Shown: positions 45,040 to 54,024 of the stretch, in pieces
Numbering within the stretch: the first letter of the stretch is position 1
Layout: each line of letters starts with the position of its first letter
NCBI GenBank assembly: GCA_019752515.1
Contig: JAIEMB010000001.1
Location: 1 to 64,000, forward strand
Origin: Alphaproteobacteria bacterium
Lineage (GTDB): Bacteria > Pseudomonadota > Alphaproteobacteria > UBA9655
Length of the DNA: 64,000 bases
Direction: 5' to 3'
Program-made: the position numbers and the translations under genes
Notes under the pieces: generated by a model
What the model was told of the DNA's origin: nothing
Databases searched by the model: none
The model's input: only the letters and a program-made list of their open reading frames with translations

Positions 45040-45507
45040 ATGAAAAAATCTATCTCGCACCCAAGTCAAGACACTGATTTTGACAACCAATTGGTTTTAA
45101 TCTACGCATCTCTCCGTCTTTTATTGAGTTTTTACGGAAAGTTAGTAAAACCCTTTGATCTAACGTACACCCAATATCTAATTCTTTCGATTCTCCAGCA
45201 TAAAAAAGAATCCCTCATGTCTGAAGTTAGTGAAGGCATTTGCTTAGATTCTGGAACTCTCACACCTGTTTTAAAGACCTTAGAAGAAAAAAAGTTGGTT
45301 AAAAAATTACATGTTGCCGAAGATAAAAGACAACGTCTCTTAAGTTTAACTGAAAAAGGAATGACTTTAATTTCTGAAATTAACAAACAACTTCAACCTA
45401 TTCTTAACCAATTTCAGCTTAAGGAAAAAGAAGTCACTATCCTAAAAAAAATGCTCGCCATGATTAAAGAGAAAGATACTTTCATCGAAATTTACAACCA
45501 AAAATAG
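45040..45507 (+). CDS. MarR/OhrR-type regulator lacking the sensing cysteine
   Basis: The 155-residue protein has an OhrR-like winged helix: DFDNQLVLIYASLRLLLSFYGKLVKPFDLTYTQYLILSIL at the start, the recognition region MSEVSEGICLDSGTLTPVLKTLEEKKLV and the wing DKRQRLLSLTEKG. OhrR proteins sense organic peroxides through a Cys in the motif N-Q-L-C near residue 20; here it reads NQLVL, with Val instead. A Cys remains at residue 70 (GICLDS). It may sense another signal, or the mechanism may be lost. Targets unknown; msrB and peroxiredoxin genes lie within 3 kb. Confidence 0.8.
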   Translation: MKKSISHPSQDTDFDNQLVLIYASLRLLLSFYGKLVKPFDLTYTQYLILSILQHKKESLMSEVSEGICLDSGTLTPVLKTLEEKKLVKKLHVAEDKRQRLLSLTEKGMTLISEINKQLQPILNQFQLKEKEVTILKKMLAMIKEKDTFIEIYNQK

Positions 45508-45544
45508 AGTGAAACTCGCTTAATGTGATCAGCGAGGCATTTCT

Positions 45545-46390
45545 CTATAAAATCTTTTTTAAATAATAACGCTTATGATCTTTAGGACAATCTTCAAGGA
45601 TACCAAAAATTTCGTAGCCATGCTTTAGATAGAAGTCGAGTGCTTGGAAATCAAAGGTATCCGTATGAGAGAGTGTTGCCTCTATTGCTTTAGCTTCTCG
45701 TTCAACCCTTTGCAAGAGGGCACTCCCTAAATGTTGACCTCTGTACTTTTCATCAACAAACAAAACTTCGACATACAAAATGCCCCAGTGATAAATATCC
45801 GATTTGATCCCTGCAATAATTGTCTCTGCATCTTTAATAATATAGTTTTTTAAGACAAGCGTTGGTTCTTGTGTGGCAGGGACTTGATTTCTATTGAATT
45901 CACCGAGTTTATCATCGACAAGATCAATTTCAGTTTGAGTTGCAGGGATAATATTCCAAAGAAACTTACGCATCTTTATGTGAGGAATTGTATTTTCGTT
46001 AAAGTACTCCCCCTCAATACCATAATAATTCTTCATATAAAAGGGCACAGCTGTACTTCTGGCATGACAGTAGATTTCTTTAAACCCATTCTTTAGGGCA
46101 TATGTTTCGCAAAATCTCACCAGAGCTGAAGCAATGCCTTGTTGCTGGAGGTCTTCTTTGACAACAACCCGTCGCATTTTGAGCACTTCTCCCTCGGGAA
46201 TTAAAACAGCTGTAGCTACCACCCTGTCTTCTATAAATCCAGCAATTTGGATATAATGCTTCTCCTTTTCTAATTCTTCTTGTGAAAAGCTCAATCCCAA
46301 GGGCTTGCGTAAAATATCTTCGCTCAAACGAATGCCAGCCATGTATTCGGGGCTATCGTGTTTAATAATTTTAAATTGGATTTGTTTCAT
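45545..46390 (-). CDS. Double GNAT acetyltransferase
   Basis: The 281-residue protein carries two GNAT domains. The first (about 1-145) has VLKMRRVVVKEDLQQQGIASALVRF and IYCHARSTAVPFYMKNYYGIEGE. The second (about 150-281) has YVEVLFVDEKYRGQHLGSALLQRVE and ALDFYLKHGYEIFGILEDCPKDHKRYYLKK. Both keep the acetyl-CoA-binding Q/R-x-x-G-x-A/G pattern. No ribosome site is clear at the ATG. Substrate unknown. Confidence 0.82.
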   Translation of the reverse strand: MKQIQFKIIKHDSPEYMAGIRLSEDILRKPLGLSFSQEELEKEKHYIQIAGFIEDRVVATAVLIPEGEVLKMRRVVVKEDLQQQGIASALVRFCETYALKNGFKEIYCHARSTAVPFYMKNYYGIEGEYFNENTIPHIKMRKFLWNIIPATQTEIDLVDDKLGEFNRNQVPATQEPTLVLKNYIIKDAETIIAGIKSDIYHWGILYVEVLFVDEKYRGQHLGSALLQRVEREAKAIEATLSHTDTFDFQALDFYLKHGYEIFGILEDCPKDHKRYYLKKIL

Positions 46391-46553
46391 ATATTGATCC
46401 CACCACTGCAGACATAGAACGACTCTCCCATATAACCTTTAGTATCAATAGCAAACTATCCCCTTTTTTCAACCTTCAGTATATCGTCTGGGTGGGAATC
46501 GCTGTGAATGACTTTTTTAAATATGAATAAATTTCTTTATTTTTATAATCACT

Positions 46554-47048
46554 TTGCTTATCTTTTTTCAACCACATCAAGCAAGCAGTTTGGAAGAAAC
46601 TCAAGGAGCTAAGGTCGTGGATTACAAAAACAAGCCAGATCATTATTGGAAGATGAATCTTCCATCAGACGTCTATCGCATCTGCCGTCTAAAAGGAACG
46701 GAAAGAGCTTTTTCAGGCAAATATGATAAGTTTTTTGAAAAGGGAACTTATACATGTGTTTGTTGTGGAGGGGATTATCCCCTTTTCAGTTCTAAGGCTA
46801 AATTTGATTCTAAAACAGGCTGGCCTAGTTTTTGGGAACCTATTGACCTCTCTCACGTAAAACTTCTTAAGGACACAAGCTCAATTTATCAAATTTTGAG
46901 CACCCGTATCGAAGTCCTCTGTGCTCGATGTGAATCACATCTGGGTCATGTCTTTGATGATGGCCCCCCTCCTACGGGTAAAAGGTATTGTATGAATTCT
47001 CTGGCTCTCGATTTTGTTCCAGAAGGTCAAAAGCATGTGACAGATTAA
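46554..47048 (+). CDS. msrB: Peptide methionine-R-sulfoxide reductase; signal peptide apparently broken by a one-base slip
   Basis: The catalytic domain (from VVDYKNKPDHYWK) is complete: zinc CxxC pairs CVCCGGDYPLF and CARCESHLGHVFDD, and the active Cys in GKRYCMNSLALDF. No ATG begins this frame; a TTG at 46554 lies inside a hydrophobic stretch. Upstream, ATG 46523 in another frame would read MNKFLYF and, if one T of the five at 46540-46544 were absent, would continue as ITLLIFFQPHQASS, a normal signal peptide. So either the gene has slipped, or slippage in the T-run restores it, or the base is a sequencing error. It would repair oxidised methionine in the periplasm. The end overlaps the mini-protein gene by four bases. 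Confidence 0.8.
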   Translation: MLIFFQPHQASSLEETQGAKVVDYKNKPDHYWKMNLPSDVYRICRLKGTERAFSGKYDKFFEKGTYTCVCCGGDYPLFSSKAKFDSKTGWPSFWEPIDLSHVKLLKDTSSIYQILSTRIEVLCARCESHLGHVFDDGPPPTGKRYCMNSLALDFVPEGQKHVTD

Positions 47049-47239
47049 GGACAGGCAGCTACGCAAATGGAAAGACTTGTTCCACAATTCTCTAAACATT
47101 GCTGTTCGTTGTTGCATTGGTTTTCGCAAATACTCTCAAAATTAGCACAGCTATCTAAGCAATCTGCTATGGAATTTGATGGTAATAGGAGAAAACCCAC
47201 TCCTAGGATCCTTAAACTACGGAGAAACTTTATAGACAT
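47045..47239 (-). CDS. Secreted mini-protein with four CX3C pairs
   Basis: The 64-residue product has a signal peptide (core LRILGVGFLLLPSNSIA, cleavage near residue 25). The mature peptide of about 38 residues holds eight cysteines in the order CX3C-X6-CX3C-X5-CX3C-X6-CX3C. This regular pattern suggests two helical hairpins held by disulfides, as in alpha-hairpinin peptides; that is inference. GAGGAAGAAGGA precedes the ATG. It is convergent with msrB, overlapping by four bases. Confidence 0.6.
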   Translation of the reverse strand: MSIKFLRSLRILGVGFLLLPSNSIADCLDSCANFESICENQCNNEQQCLENCGTSLSICVAACP

Positions 47240-47588
47240 TCCTTCTTCCTCTCGATTTGAACAATATCAAATAATATTCTTTCATTAATTTTCCAATTCT
47301 CACTATAGAATCTTATAAATTAGCTAACATCTCGTTAATAAATTGAAAGATAGGAATGAGAATAAATGACTGCATTTTTATATTCCACTTTATTACTAGA
47401 TTCTTAACTCCAGGATATGATGGTATGGAATATGAAAACTAACTTTCAAAGATAGAACTAAACACCTAAGTTTTTTACAAAAAAGAAAATGAATATGTTT
47501 TTTTGAAAAAATGTGGAAACTCCTCTCTATTTTTCTCTTGAAAATGAAATGATCCTGATTATGATAGCCAAACATCTTCATAAGTTAA
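47240..47588. other. Intergenic region before tRNA-Gly, no gene seen
   Basis: This 349-base AT-rich stretch holds the upstream regions of the mini-protein gene (minus) and tRNA-Gly (plus). Short open frames exist but none has a convincing ribosome site. Confidence 0.4.
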
Positions 47589-47663
47589 GCGGGCGTAGCT
47601 CAGGGGTAGAGCACAACCTTGCCAAGGTTGGGGTCGAGGGTTCAAATCCCTTCGCCCGCTCCA
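47589..47663 (+). tRNA. tRNA-Gly(GCC)
   Basis: The acceptor stem GCGGGCG/CGCCCGC is perfect, with discriminator T and an encoded CCA. The D-arm, the anticodon stem with anticodon GCC (CTTGCCAAG), and the T-arm GAGGGTTCAAATCCCTT all fold. Confidence 0.96.
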
Positions 47664-47677
47664 ATGCGCTCATGGTC

Positions 47678-47727
47678 TATACCGGACAGATAGGTTACAG
47701 ATTATACCGAAGACATAGGTGACACTT
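47678..47727. repeat. Imperfect 25-bp tandem repeat, possible insertion-sequence remnant
   Basis: Two neighbouring units share TATACCG, then GACA, then TAGGTTACA or TAGGTGACA (starts at 47678 and 47703). The GACAGATAGGT(G/T)ACA type resembles terminal repeats seen in some IS481-like elements, but no transposase is present. It lies just after tRNA-Gly. Confidence 0.4.
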
Positions 47728-47827
47728 CCTTAGCCATTAAAAGGATTATTCAAAGGTTGTAAAAATTTGCTGATATCATTACATTTGAGAATATACCTAT
47801 CTAATATAGAAAAAGGAGAATTGAAAA

Positions 47828-48415
47828 ATGAGTGTCCTCGTAGGAAAAGAAGCGCCTAATTTTAAAACAAAATGTGTGAGTAAAAGTGAATGTAACGACA
47901 TTGAACTGAAAAATTTGAGGGGAAAATATGTTATCCTTTTCTTTTATCCTTTAGACTTTACTTTCGTTTGCCCAACTGAACTCCATGCCTTTCAAGACGT
48001 TCTAGAAGAGTTTTCTAAAAATAATTGCGTTCTGCTAGGATGTAGTGTCGACAGTCATTTCTCCCACCTTGCCTGGCTCAATACCCCGAAAGAAAAGGGA
48101 GGCATTCAAGGTGTAACGTATGGCCTTCTTTCGGACCTGGGAGGACATATTGCAAAGAGCTATGACGTCTTAGCACCAGAGGGCATTGCTTATAGAGGGC
48201 TTTTCTTGATTGATTGCGAAGGAATTGTCCGACATCAAGTGGTCAATGACCTTCCCCTTGGTCGAAGTGTGGAAGAAGCTCTTCGAATGCTTTTAGCCCT
48301 TCAGCACACAGAAAAGCATGGAGAAGTTTGCCCAGCCAACTGGAAACAAGGACGCCGGGCAATTACGACCACCACTGAAAGTGTAGCTAATTACCTCACT
48401 GCAGTTAATGCATAG
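47828..48415 (+). CDS. 2-Cys peroxiredoxin (AhpC/Prx1 type)
   Basis: The 195-residue enzyme reduces peroxides. The peroxidatic Cys lies in FYPLDFTFVCPTEL (about residue 49), with VDSHFSHLAW after it, and the resolving Cys in GEVCPANW (about 172). GGLLSDLGGHIAKSYDV-like and GLFLIDCEGIVRH stretches fit the typical 2-Cys class. AAAGGAG precedes the start. A terminator follows, so it is a single-gene transcript, close to msrB and the OhrR-like gene. Confidence 0.93.
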   Translation: MSVLVGKEAPNFKTKCVSKSECNDIELKNLRGKYVILFFYPLDFTFVCPTELHAFQDVLEEFSKNNCVLLGCSVDSHFSHLAWLNTPKEKGGIQGVTYGLLSDLGGHIAKSYDVLAPEGIAYRGLFLIDCEGIVRHQVVNDLPLGRSVEEALRMLLALQHTEKHGEVCPANWKQGRRAITTTTESVANYLTAVNA

Positions 48416-48428
48416 GATTTAAATTTTT

Positions 48429-48475
48429 CCCGCTCTTTCATTTGTCTTTTGAGGCTGGGAAGAGCGGTTTTTGGC
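48429..48475 (+). terminator. Rho-independent terminator
   Basis: CCGCTCTT pairs with AAGAGCGG across a 22-base loop, followed by five T. It lies 15 bases after the peroxiredoxin stop. Confidence 0.82.
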
Positions 48476-48607
48476 TTCTTACCCTTTCTCTAATTGGCCT
48501 TCTTGTTATTTTATATATTTAAAATAATGTTTTTAATACATTGTTTATTATTATAAATTAATCTTTATTCTGCGCTATACTCTCTATCAGTGTTTAAAGG
48601 GAAAATT

Positions 48608-51187
48608 ATGTCCTATTCAAAATGTTCCTTAATAGCTTTAAAAATTTTTCTTCTTTCTCAAGTTGCCCTCTACGCAGGTGGTTCAAAGGGCTCAGAGACA
48701 ATTAAACCAACTGAAGAGGAGTTTCATAATTTTTCGAGACTTATACCAGATCTTCAAAAAATGATTTACGCTAGGCTTCCTGCAGAAAAGCTAAGTATTG
48801 CAAGTAGAGCTTCTAAAACATCAAGAACAATGTGTTTAAACATTTTATTAGATGGATTTAAGCATTTACAAAGGTTAAGATAGGAACGGAATGAAAAAGC
48901 AAAACGATCTTCCCTTTATTATAATTTTGATCAAGTTACAGCTTTTCCTCAAATTCGACGCATCTTGAAGGAAGGAAATTATGACGCTGCTCTGAGCTTT
49001 TCTTCTTTTCCTTTAGGCTTTTACCAGGGCATGACGGAAAGAGATCAATTTTTCATTCTTCAAAAAGTTATCAATCGAAAAGTGGGAGGGATCACATATA
49101 CTCCTCAAGAGCTTTTAACGGCTAAAGTTAGACAAGCTTTTTTGCGTGTAGAAGGGAACGGAATTTCAGATGCAGAAATGCCTCTCATTGAAGCTTTTAC
49201 GATTTTATCAAAATGTGGAGAGGAAGAATCAGAAGTTATAACATCACTAAAAAATCGAGCTGACTATTGTCGAGCTACATTACGTGCAAATAATCCTTAT
49301 CTTCAGGTTTCCTTATCAACTGATGAAACTTTTGATATTTTTCAAAGGTTGGCAGAAGAAAAGACAGTTTTACCAAAATATTTAAAAGACAAATGTGTAA
49401 CCCATGCAACTCGACTTCGCTTTTTTAGTAGAGTTAGTGATGCGAAAATGACTCTTTCCCAAGCGTATGACACCTTAACAAGATGTATTTCTGATCCCTC
49501 TTTTTCTTTTAGAAAAGCGGCTACATATAAACGATGCCTTTTTAGAATTCAATATAATGAACTTAAAGAAAAAATGAGTCCAGTGGAGCTTTATGAGGAT
49601 CTCAAAAAGGTTGCAGAAGATCCATCATCAACTCCAAAGAGGGTTTATAAATCAAAATTAGAGATGGCTCTATTGAAATTAAATAAAGAAATCTCTCCTG
49701 AACTTTTGACAGATGAAGCAGCTTTGGCTCTTATTGGCGAGGTCCTTGATGCTGGAAACTATGGAGCCGTAAAATTGCCAGGAGAGTTCATTGTTAAGGC
49801 AAAACGTTCAGCTTTAAATTATTTAAGGGCAACTCGCAAAAAACCAGAAGATTGTTTTCAAGGAAGATCACTTTTTGTATATGCCGATACAAACTGGGAA
49901 TTTCAGCCTCCTTACCTCCCCCTCTCACAAGAAGAGATCTATCACAATAGGCTTATTCGAGTTTCTCTTCGGTTGACTGATAAAATTTCCGAAGATATCT
50001 CTCGTAAACACGCAGCACTTCAATCTCTTAAACGCTTATTGTATGAAAGGAAATTTTTTTTTGAAGATACTTTAGCTGCTGCCAAATTATATTTGGCGCA
50101 ACCCAATGCCCAGGAAGATGAATGGGTTTATTTGGAGGCACTGGGTATAGATGTTATATCTTTACCTGATCCCATACAACAAATTCAGGTTATTAGACAG
50201 CTTTCCGAAAAAGGAAGATTTTCCATCCATTCTTTTGTAGTTCTTTTTGATCTGGCAAAAGTAGACTCACCCTTATCTCATGAAGATAAGCGAGCTGCAA
50301 AAGCAATAATGATTCAAATGGTTCGAAATTCGCCCAATGCAATAAAAAGCCTTTCGGACGATACAACAAGGAAATTTATTTTTAAAAGTTTGAGAGTTCT
50401 TAGTACGAGCTCTGCTCTTTCGGATGAACAGAAATTTTTTTCAAGATATTTAAGTTTAGCCCGTTTTCTCAAAAATTGTGATATAACATCTAGTTATCAT
50501 TTTTATTTGAATAATATAGAATATTTAAATGAACTTGCCAAACTTTGTGAAATGGATGAAGGACAATACACATATGAACTACACACTTTAATTCGAGATA
50601 GTTTTCATGTTTTCACCACAGAAAGCATAAAAGGAAAAGGAAACTTAAATGAAGCGGAGAGAATCAAGCATTTGAGGCTGCTCGTCCCTTATATATTAGT
50701 GGCTCAACAAAAACATCCTTATATTTTATTAGCTCAGCAAGATTGTATTAGTAGTTGTTTTTTGCCCTTTCTCAATTTTGCTTACCTTGCTCGTGACAAG
50801 CCAGCTAGAGAGAGAATGCCAACATTTGCAGAAGAACTTCAAAAACTTATTGCAGATCCACGTCTTAGAGAACCGTTTGCAAATTATAGACTTGTTTCAG
50901 GCAAAACGCCCACCGCGATCCAAAGATATCTAAGTGATATCAAGGATAAATCAGCTGCTGAGTATAAATTTTATGGTCAAAGAAGTAGAATTTGTCCTGT
51001 TGAATTTTTTGAAGATGAGCCTTCTCAAAAGAGACCTTCCATTGGCCGAGAAGGTCAACTTCTGCCACCTCCTTTAGCAGAAGACTTGATGGATACGCAT
51101 CATGAAGAAGGGCGTCGTTCAGCCGATGATGCATTTGGAAAAGATTCCCAAAAAGAAGGTTCCGACTTAAAGAAAAGAAGGGAGTAG
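48608..51187 (+). pseudogene. Secreted F-box-like protein interrupted by an in-frame TAG
   Basis: Start ATG 48608 follows AAAGGG. The first 91 codons give a signal peptide (core CSLIALKIFLLSQVALYA) and an F-box-like stretch (FSRLIPDLQKMIYARLPAEKLSIASRASKTSRTM). A TAG at 48881-48883 then stops it. The same frame continues with no other stop for about 768 codons to 51187, a large helical protein with no domain I know and a charged C-terminus. No shift of frame is needed to join the parts, so this is one gene of about 860 codons with a nonsense codon. Either it is a recent pseudogene or TAG is read through. Translation restart at TTG 48965 is possible but has no ribosome site. Confidence 0.75.
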
Positions 51188-51295
51188 AGGGCTTGACGAT
51201 TTTAAAGTTCATAGCGTATAAAGAGCTTATATACTTTAAAAGGACCCTTCCATGTATTTTATGACCTTAGTGACAGCCTAGAGATAAACCAATCG

Positions 51296-51322
51296 CTCCT
51301 TAAAGTTTTTTCTTTTAAGGAG
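51296..51322 (+). promoter_or_regulatory. Hairpin that encloses a Shine-Dalgarno sequence before the ABC-F gene
   Basis: CTCCTTAAA (51296-51304) pairs perfectly with TTTAAGGAG (51314-51322). The right arm contains AAGGAG, which lies seven bases before a TTG codon in frame with the ABC-F gene. Pairing would hide it. ABC-F genes in several bacteria are controlled by leader structures, so regulation of translation is a reasonable guess. Confidence 0.4.
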
Positions 51323-51359
51323 TTGCTGTTTGTTGTCATTATTAAAAAAGGTCATTACC

Positions 51360-53195
51360 ATGATTAAGCTCGAAAATCTTACAGTCCGAATTGCTGGACG
51401 TACTCTTATCCAGGATCTTACCCTCACCCTTAACGAAGGTCATCGATACGGCCTTGTAGGGCGAAATGGAACAGGTAAATCTACTTTTTTTAAGATCCTT
51501 CTGAAAACCTTACAACCTGATGCAGGACGTCTTGAAATTCCTGTCAGGGTTAAAATTGGACATGTCGCTCAGGAAGCTCCCTCAGGCCCAACAACACCAT
51601 TAGAAGCTGTGATGTCTGCAGATCAAGAACGCCTCCAACTCATGACTCGTCTTGAAGAAGGTGATGAACCTGAACAATTTGCCGATATTTATGATCGTCT
51701 CATTGCAATCGACGCTTTTACAGCCGAAAGTCGAGCTGCTGAAATTCTAGCAGGACTCGGTTTTTCTCAAGAAATGCAAAATCAACCTCTCTCTACCTTT
51801 TCGGGAGGATGGAGAATGCGTGTTTCTCTTGCTTCTTTACTTTTTTCAAACCCAGACTGGCTCTTGCTTGATGAACCAACAAACCATTTGGATCTAGAGG
51901 CCTCCATTTGGCTTGAAGATTATCTTAAGAAATACCCAAAGAGCCTTTTAATTATTAGCCACGACAGGCATCTTCTCAATAGTGTATGTGATCGTATCCT
52001 CTTTTTACATAGTGAAAAGATTCAAGCTTATGGAGGAAATTACAATACTTTTGAAAAAACCTGGCAAGCTCAGCAAGAAACTTTGAAAGCTCAACACATT
52101 AAGCAAGAAGCTCAGCGTAAACACATGATGGCTTTTGTCAATCGCTTTCGCGCTAAAGCAACCAAGGCAAAGCAGGCACAAAGTCGCTTAAAAGCTCTTG
52201 AAAGGATGGAACAACTTCCTGATGTCATTCATGATCCTGAAATTCGGTTTGATTTTCCAAAACCTGATAAGCTCTCACCTCCTCTCATCGTACTAGATCA
52301 TGTGAGCGTAGGATATGTCCCTCATATTCCCATTCTTAAAGACCTCTCACAACGTATTGACGAAGAAGATCGCATTGCACTTCTGGGAGCTAATGGCAAT
52401 GGAAAATCAACTTTCGCAAAACTGATTGCAGAGAGGCTCTCCCCCCAACAAGGGGAAATCAGGTGTTCAAGAAAATTGAAAGTTGGTTATTTTGCTCAAC
52501 ATCAAGTGGAAGAATTTGATATGGAAGCAACGGCTTTTGAACACATTATCCGAAAAGCACCAACTTTTTCTCCTACAACTGCCAGGTCACATTTAGCACG
52601 ATTTGGTCTTGCCGGCTTAAAAGCCGATGTGAAAGTTAAAAACCTTTCTGGTGGGGAAAAGGCACGCCTTAATCTTACTCTCATTTGTTTAGAAAAGCCG
52701 AACATTCTTATTTTAGATGAACCGACAAACCATTTGGATATGGATTCGCGGCAAGCCCTTATGGTCGCTCTCAATGACTTTGAAGGGGCCGTCATCCTTA
52801 TTACACACGACTGGGATTTGCTATCCTCTACGATGGACCGTCTTTGGTTGGTGGCAAATCGCAAAGTTAAGCCCTTTGAGGGAGATCTGGAAGATTACCG
52901 CGACCTCATTTTAAAGGGTGAACGGGAACATTTTAAATCTCAAAAGCAAACTCAACCGAAACCATCGCCATCAACCCTTACAAAAGCAGCCCATGATGCT
53001 AAATTAAAAATGGAGGCGATCTCAAGCACACTCCAAAAAATCTTGGAAGAGCTGGATAATCCAGAGCTTTATACACATCATAATGAAGCTCTTACTGCGC
53101 TTACACAAAAACAACATCAGCTCGAAAAGGATTTAGCCTTGGCTGAAGAAAACTGGTTGCATGCAGAGGAAGAATTTGAGAAAAGTTCCTCCTGA
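51360..53195 (+). CDS. ABC-F family ATPase (Uup-like)
   Basis: The 611-residue protein has two ATPase domains without membrane parts. Domain 1: GRNGTGKST, FSGGWRMRVSLASLLF, LLLDEPTNHLD. Domain 2: GANGNGKST, LSGGEKARLNLTLIC, ILDEPTNHLD. The linker between them (about 245-300) is the helical ABC-F linker, and the C-terminus (about 535-611) is a coiled coil as in Uup. ABC-F proteins act on the ribosome. I place the start at ATG 51360; a TTG at 51330 with AAGGAG is an alternative. Confidence 0.92.
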   Translation: MIKLENLTVRIAGRTLIQDLTLTLNEGHRYGLVGRNGTGKSTFFKILLKTLQPDAGRLEIPVRVKIGHVAQEAPSGPTTPLEAVMSADQERLQLMTRLEEGDEPEQFADIYDRLIAIDAFTAESRAAEILAGLGFSQEMQNQPLSTFSGGWRMRVSLASLLFSNPDWLLLDEPTNHLDLEASIWLEDYLKKYPKSLLIISHDRHLLNSVCDRILFLHSEKIQAYGGNYNTFEKTWQAQQETLKAQHIKQEAQRKHMMAFVNRFRAKATKAKQAQSRLKALERMEQLPDVIHDPEIRFDFPKPDKLSPPLIVLDHVSVGYVPHIPILKDLSQRIDEEDRIALLGANGNGKSTFAKLIAERLSPQQGEIRCSRKLKVGYFAQHQVEEFDMEATAFEHIIRKAPTFSPTTARSHLARFGLAGLKADVKVKNLSGGEKARLNLTLICLEKPNILILDEPTNHLDMDSRQALMVALNDFEGAVILITHDWDLLSSTMDRLWLVANRKVKPFEGDLEDYRDLILKGEREHFKSQKQTQPKPSPSTLTKAAHDAKLKMEAISSTLQKILEELDNPELYTHHNEALTALTQKQHQLEKDLALAEENWLHAEEEFEKSSS

Positions 53196-53234
53196 GCTTG
53201 CACCTTTTCTATAGGATCTATATACAAATAGTGG

Positions 53235-53311
53235 GTGCCCGTAGCTCAGCAGGATAGAGCACAAGATTCCTAATCTTGGGGTCGGAGGTTCGAATCCTCT
53301 CGGGCACACCA
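53235..53311 (+). tRNA. tRNA-Arg(CCT)
   Basis: The acceptor stem GTGCCCG/CGGGCAC is perfect, with discriminator A and an encoded CCA. The anticodon stem CAAGA/TCTTG encloses TTCCTAA, anticodon CCT. The T-arm GGAGGTTCGAATCCTCT folds. The gene lies at the edge of the conjugative element and is its probable integration site. Confidence 0.96.
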
Positions 53312-53423
53312 GTTAAAATAAGGGATTTTTATTTCCTTGTCGAACTTAAAAAATGTTTTCGGAAGCATATCGGAAGCAGAAGAAAGAAATCCAAGGTAAC
53401 AATTGTCAAAAAACATCACCCAT

Positions 53424-53457
53424 TTATGTATGATGCACAAGTCTACATAACTTCTCT
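53424..53457. repeat. 34-bp direct repeat with inner palindrome, copy 1
   Basis: It matches 53898-53931 at 33 of 34 bases. Within it, TTATGTA and TACATAA form an inverted pair around a 13-base centre. A weaker match (CTTTTGAGA) continues 13-14 bases further in both copies. Confidence 0.85.
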
Positions 53458-53897
53458 AAGAGCGATTTTTCTTTTGAGATATGCTTAGATCTTCTTACAA
53501 ACAACATCTTTCCAATAAGAAGGGCAAGATTTTCGCGTTGGGTTTCTCGTTGATTAGGTAAGCATTTTTTAGGTTTTCTGCTACTGTGCTTGTCAGATTT
53601 AATATTCCTCGCTTTTCATCTTATAAAACTTTCTTTTTCTTTCTTTTATAAAGAAGTTTCATTATTTTTCAATTTCTTATCCTAAACTGATGGATGGTAA
53701 GGAAGCTCGACTATAAGGACTTACTAAAAAAATATCTCATCAAAAATACACAGTTGAATTTAATTAAAATCTCCGATAACATATTCGTAATAAGCCTAAA
53801 ATAAATAATACTTCAGGGGTTTATAAGAAAACAGCGATATGTAGATTACTCTTCTTCAATCATATTCTCAGGTAGTGAGAGGCTTTCTTCACGCATT

Positions 53898-53931
53898 TTA
53901 TGTATGATGCACAAGTTTACATAACTTCTCT
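53898..53931. repeat. 34-bp direct repeat with inner palindrome, copy 2
   Basis: Second copy, 474 bases after the first, with one C-to-T difference in the centre. It lies 93 bases before the start of the histidine kinase-like gene, so it could also be an operator for that gene. Confidence 0.85.
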
Positions 53932-54024
53932 GTGATTCAGCTTTCTTTTGAGACAGGCTTAAATTTTTGCAGGAACCTTCAGGCTTAAAAGAAAAAACAA
54001 GGAGGGCAGCATCGCCTATCGCTT

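Larger units (their letters stand above)
53312..54024. other. Long non-coding stretch after tRNA-Arg with repeats
   Basis: No credible gene fills these 713 bases. They contain a close pair of CGGAAGCA octamers (53360-53367 and 53371-53378, 11 bases apart) and two copies of a 34-bp palindromic repeat. This fits the end of an integrated element, with sites for recombination proteins or remnants of an integrase gene. Confidence 0.5.

Noticed and set aside
53340-53480. Possible integrase remnant after tRNA-Arg
   Set aside because: No tyrosine recombinase motif (R, HxxR, Y) can be read in any frame, so I describe only the repeats.
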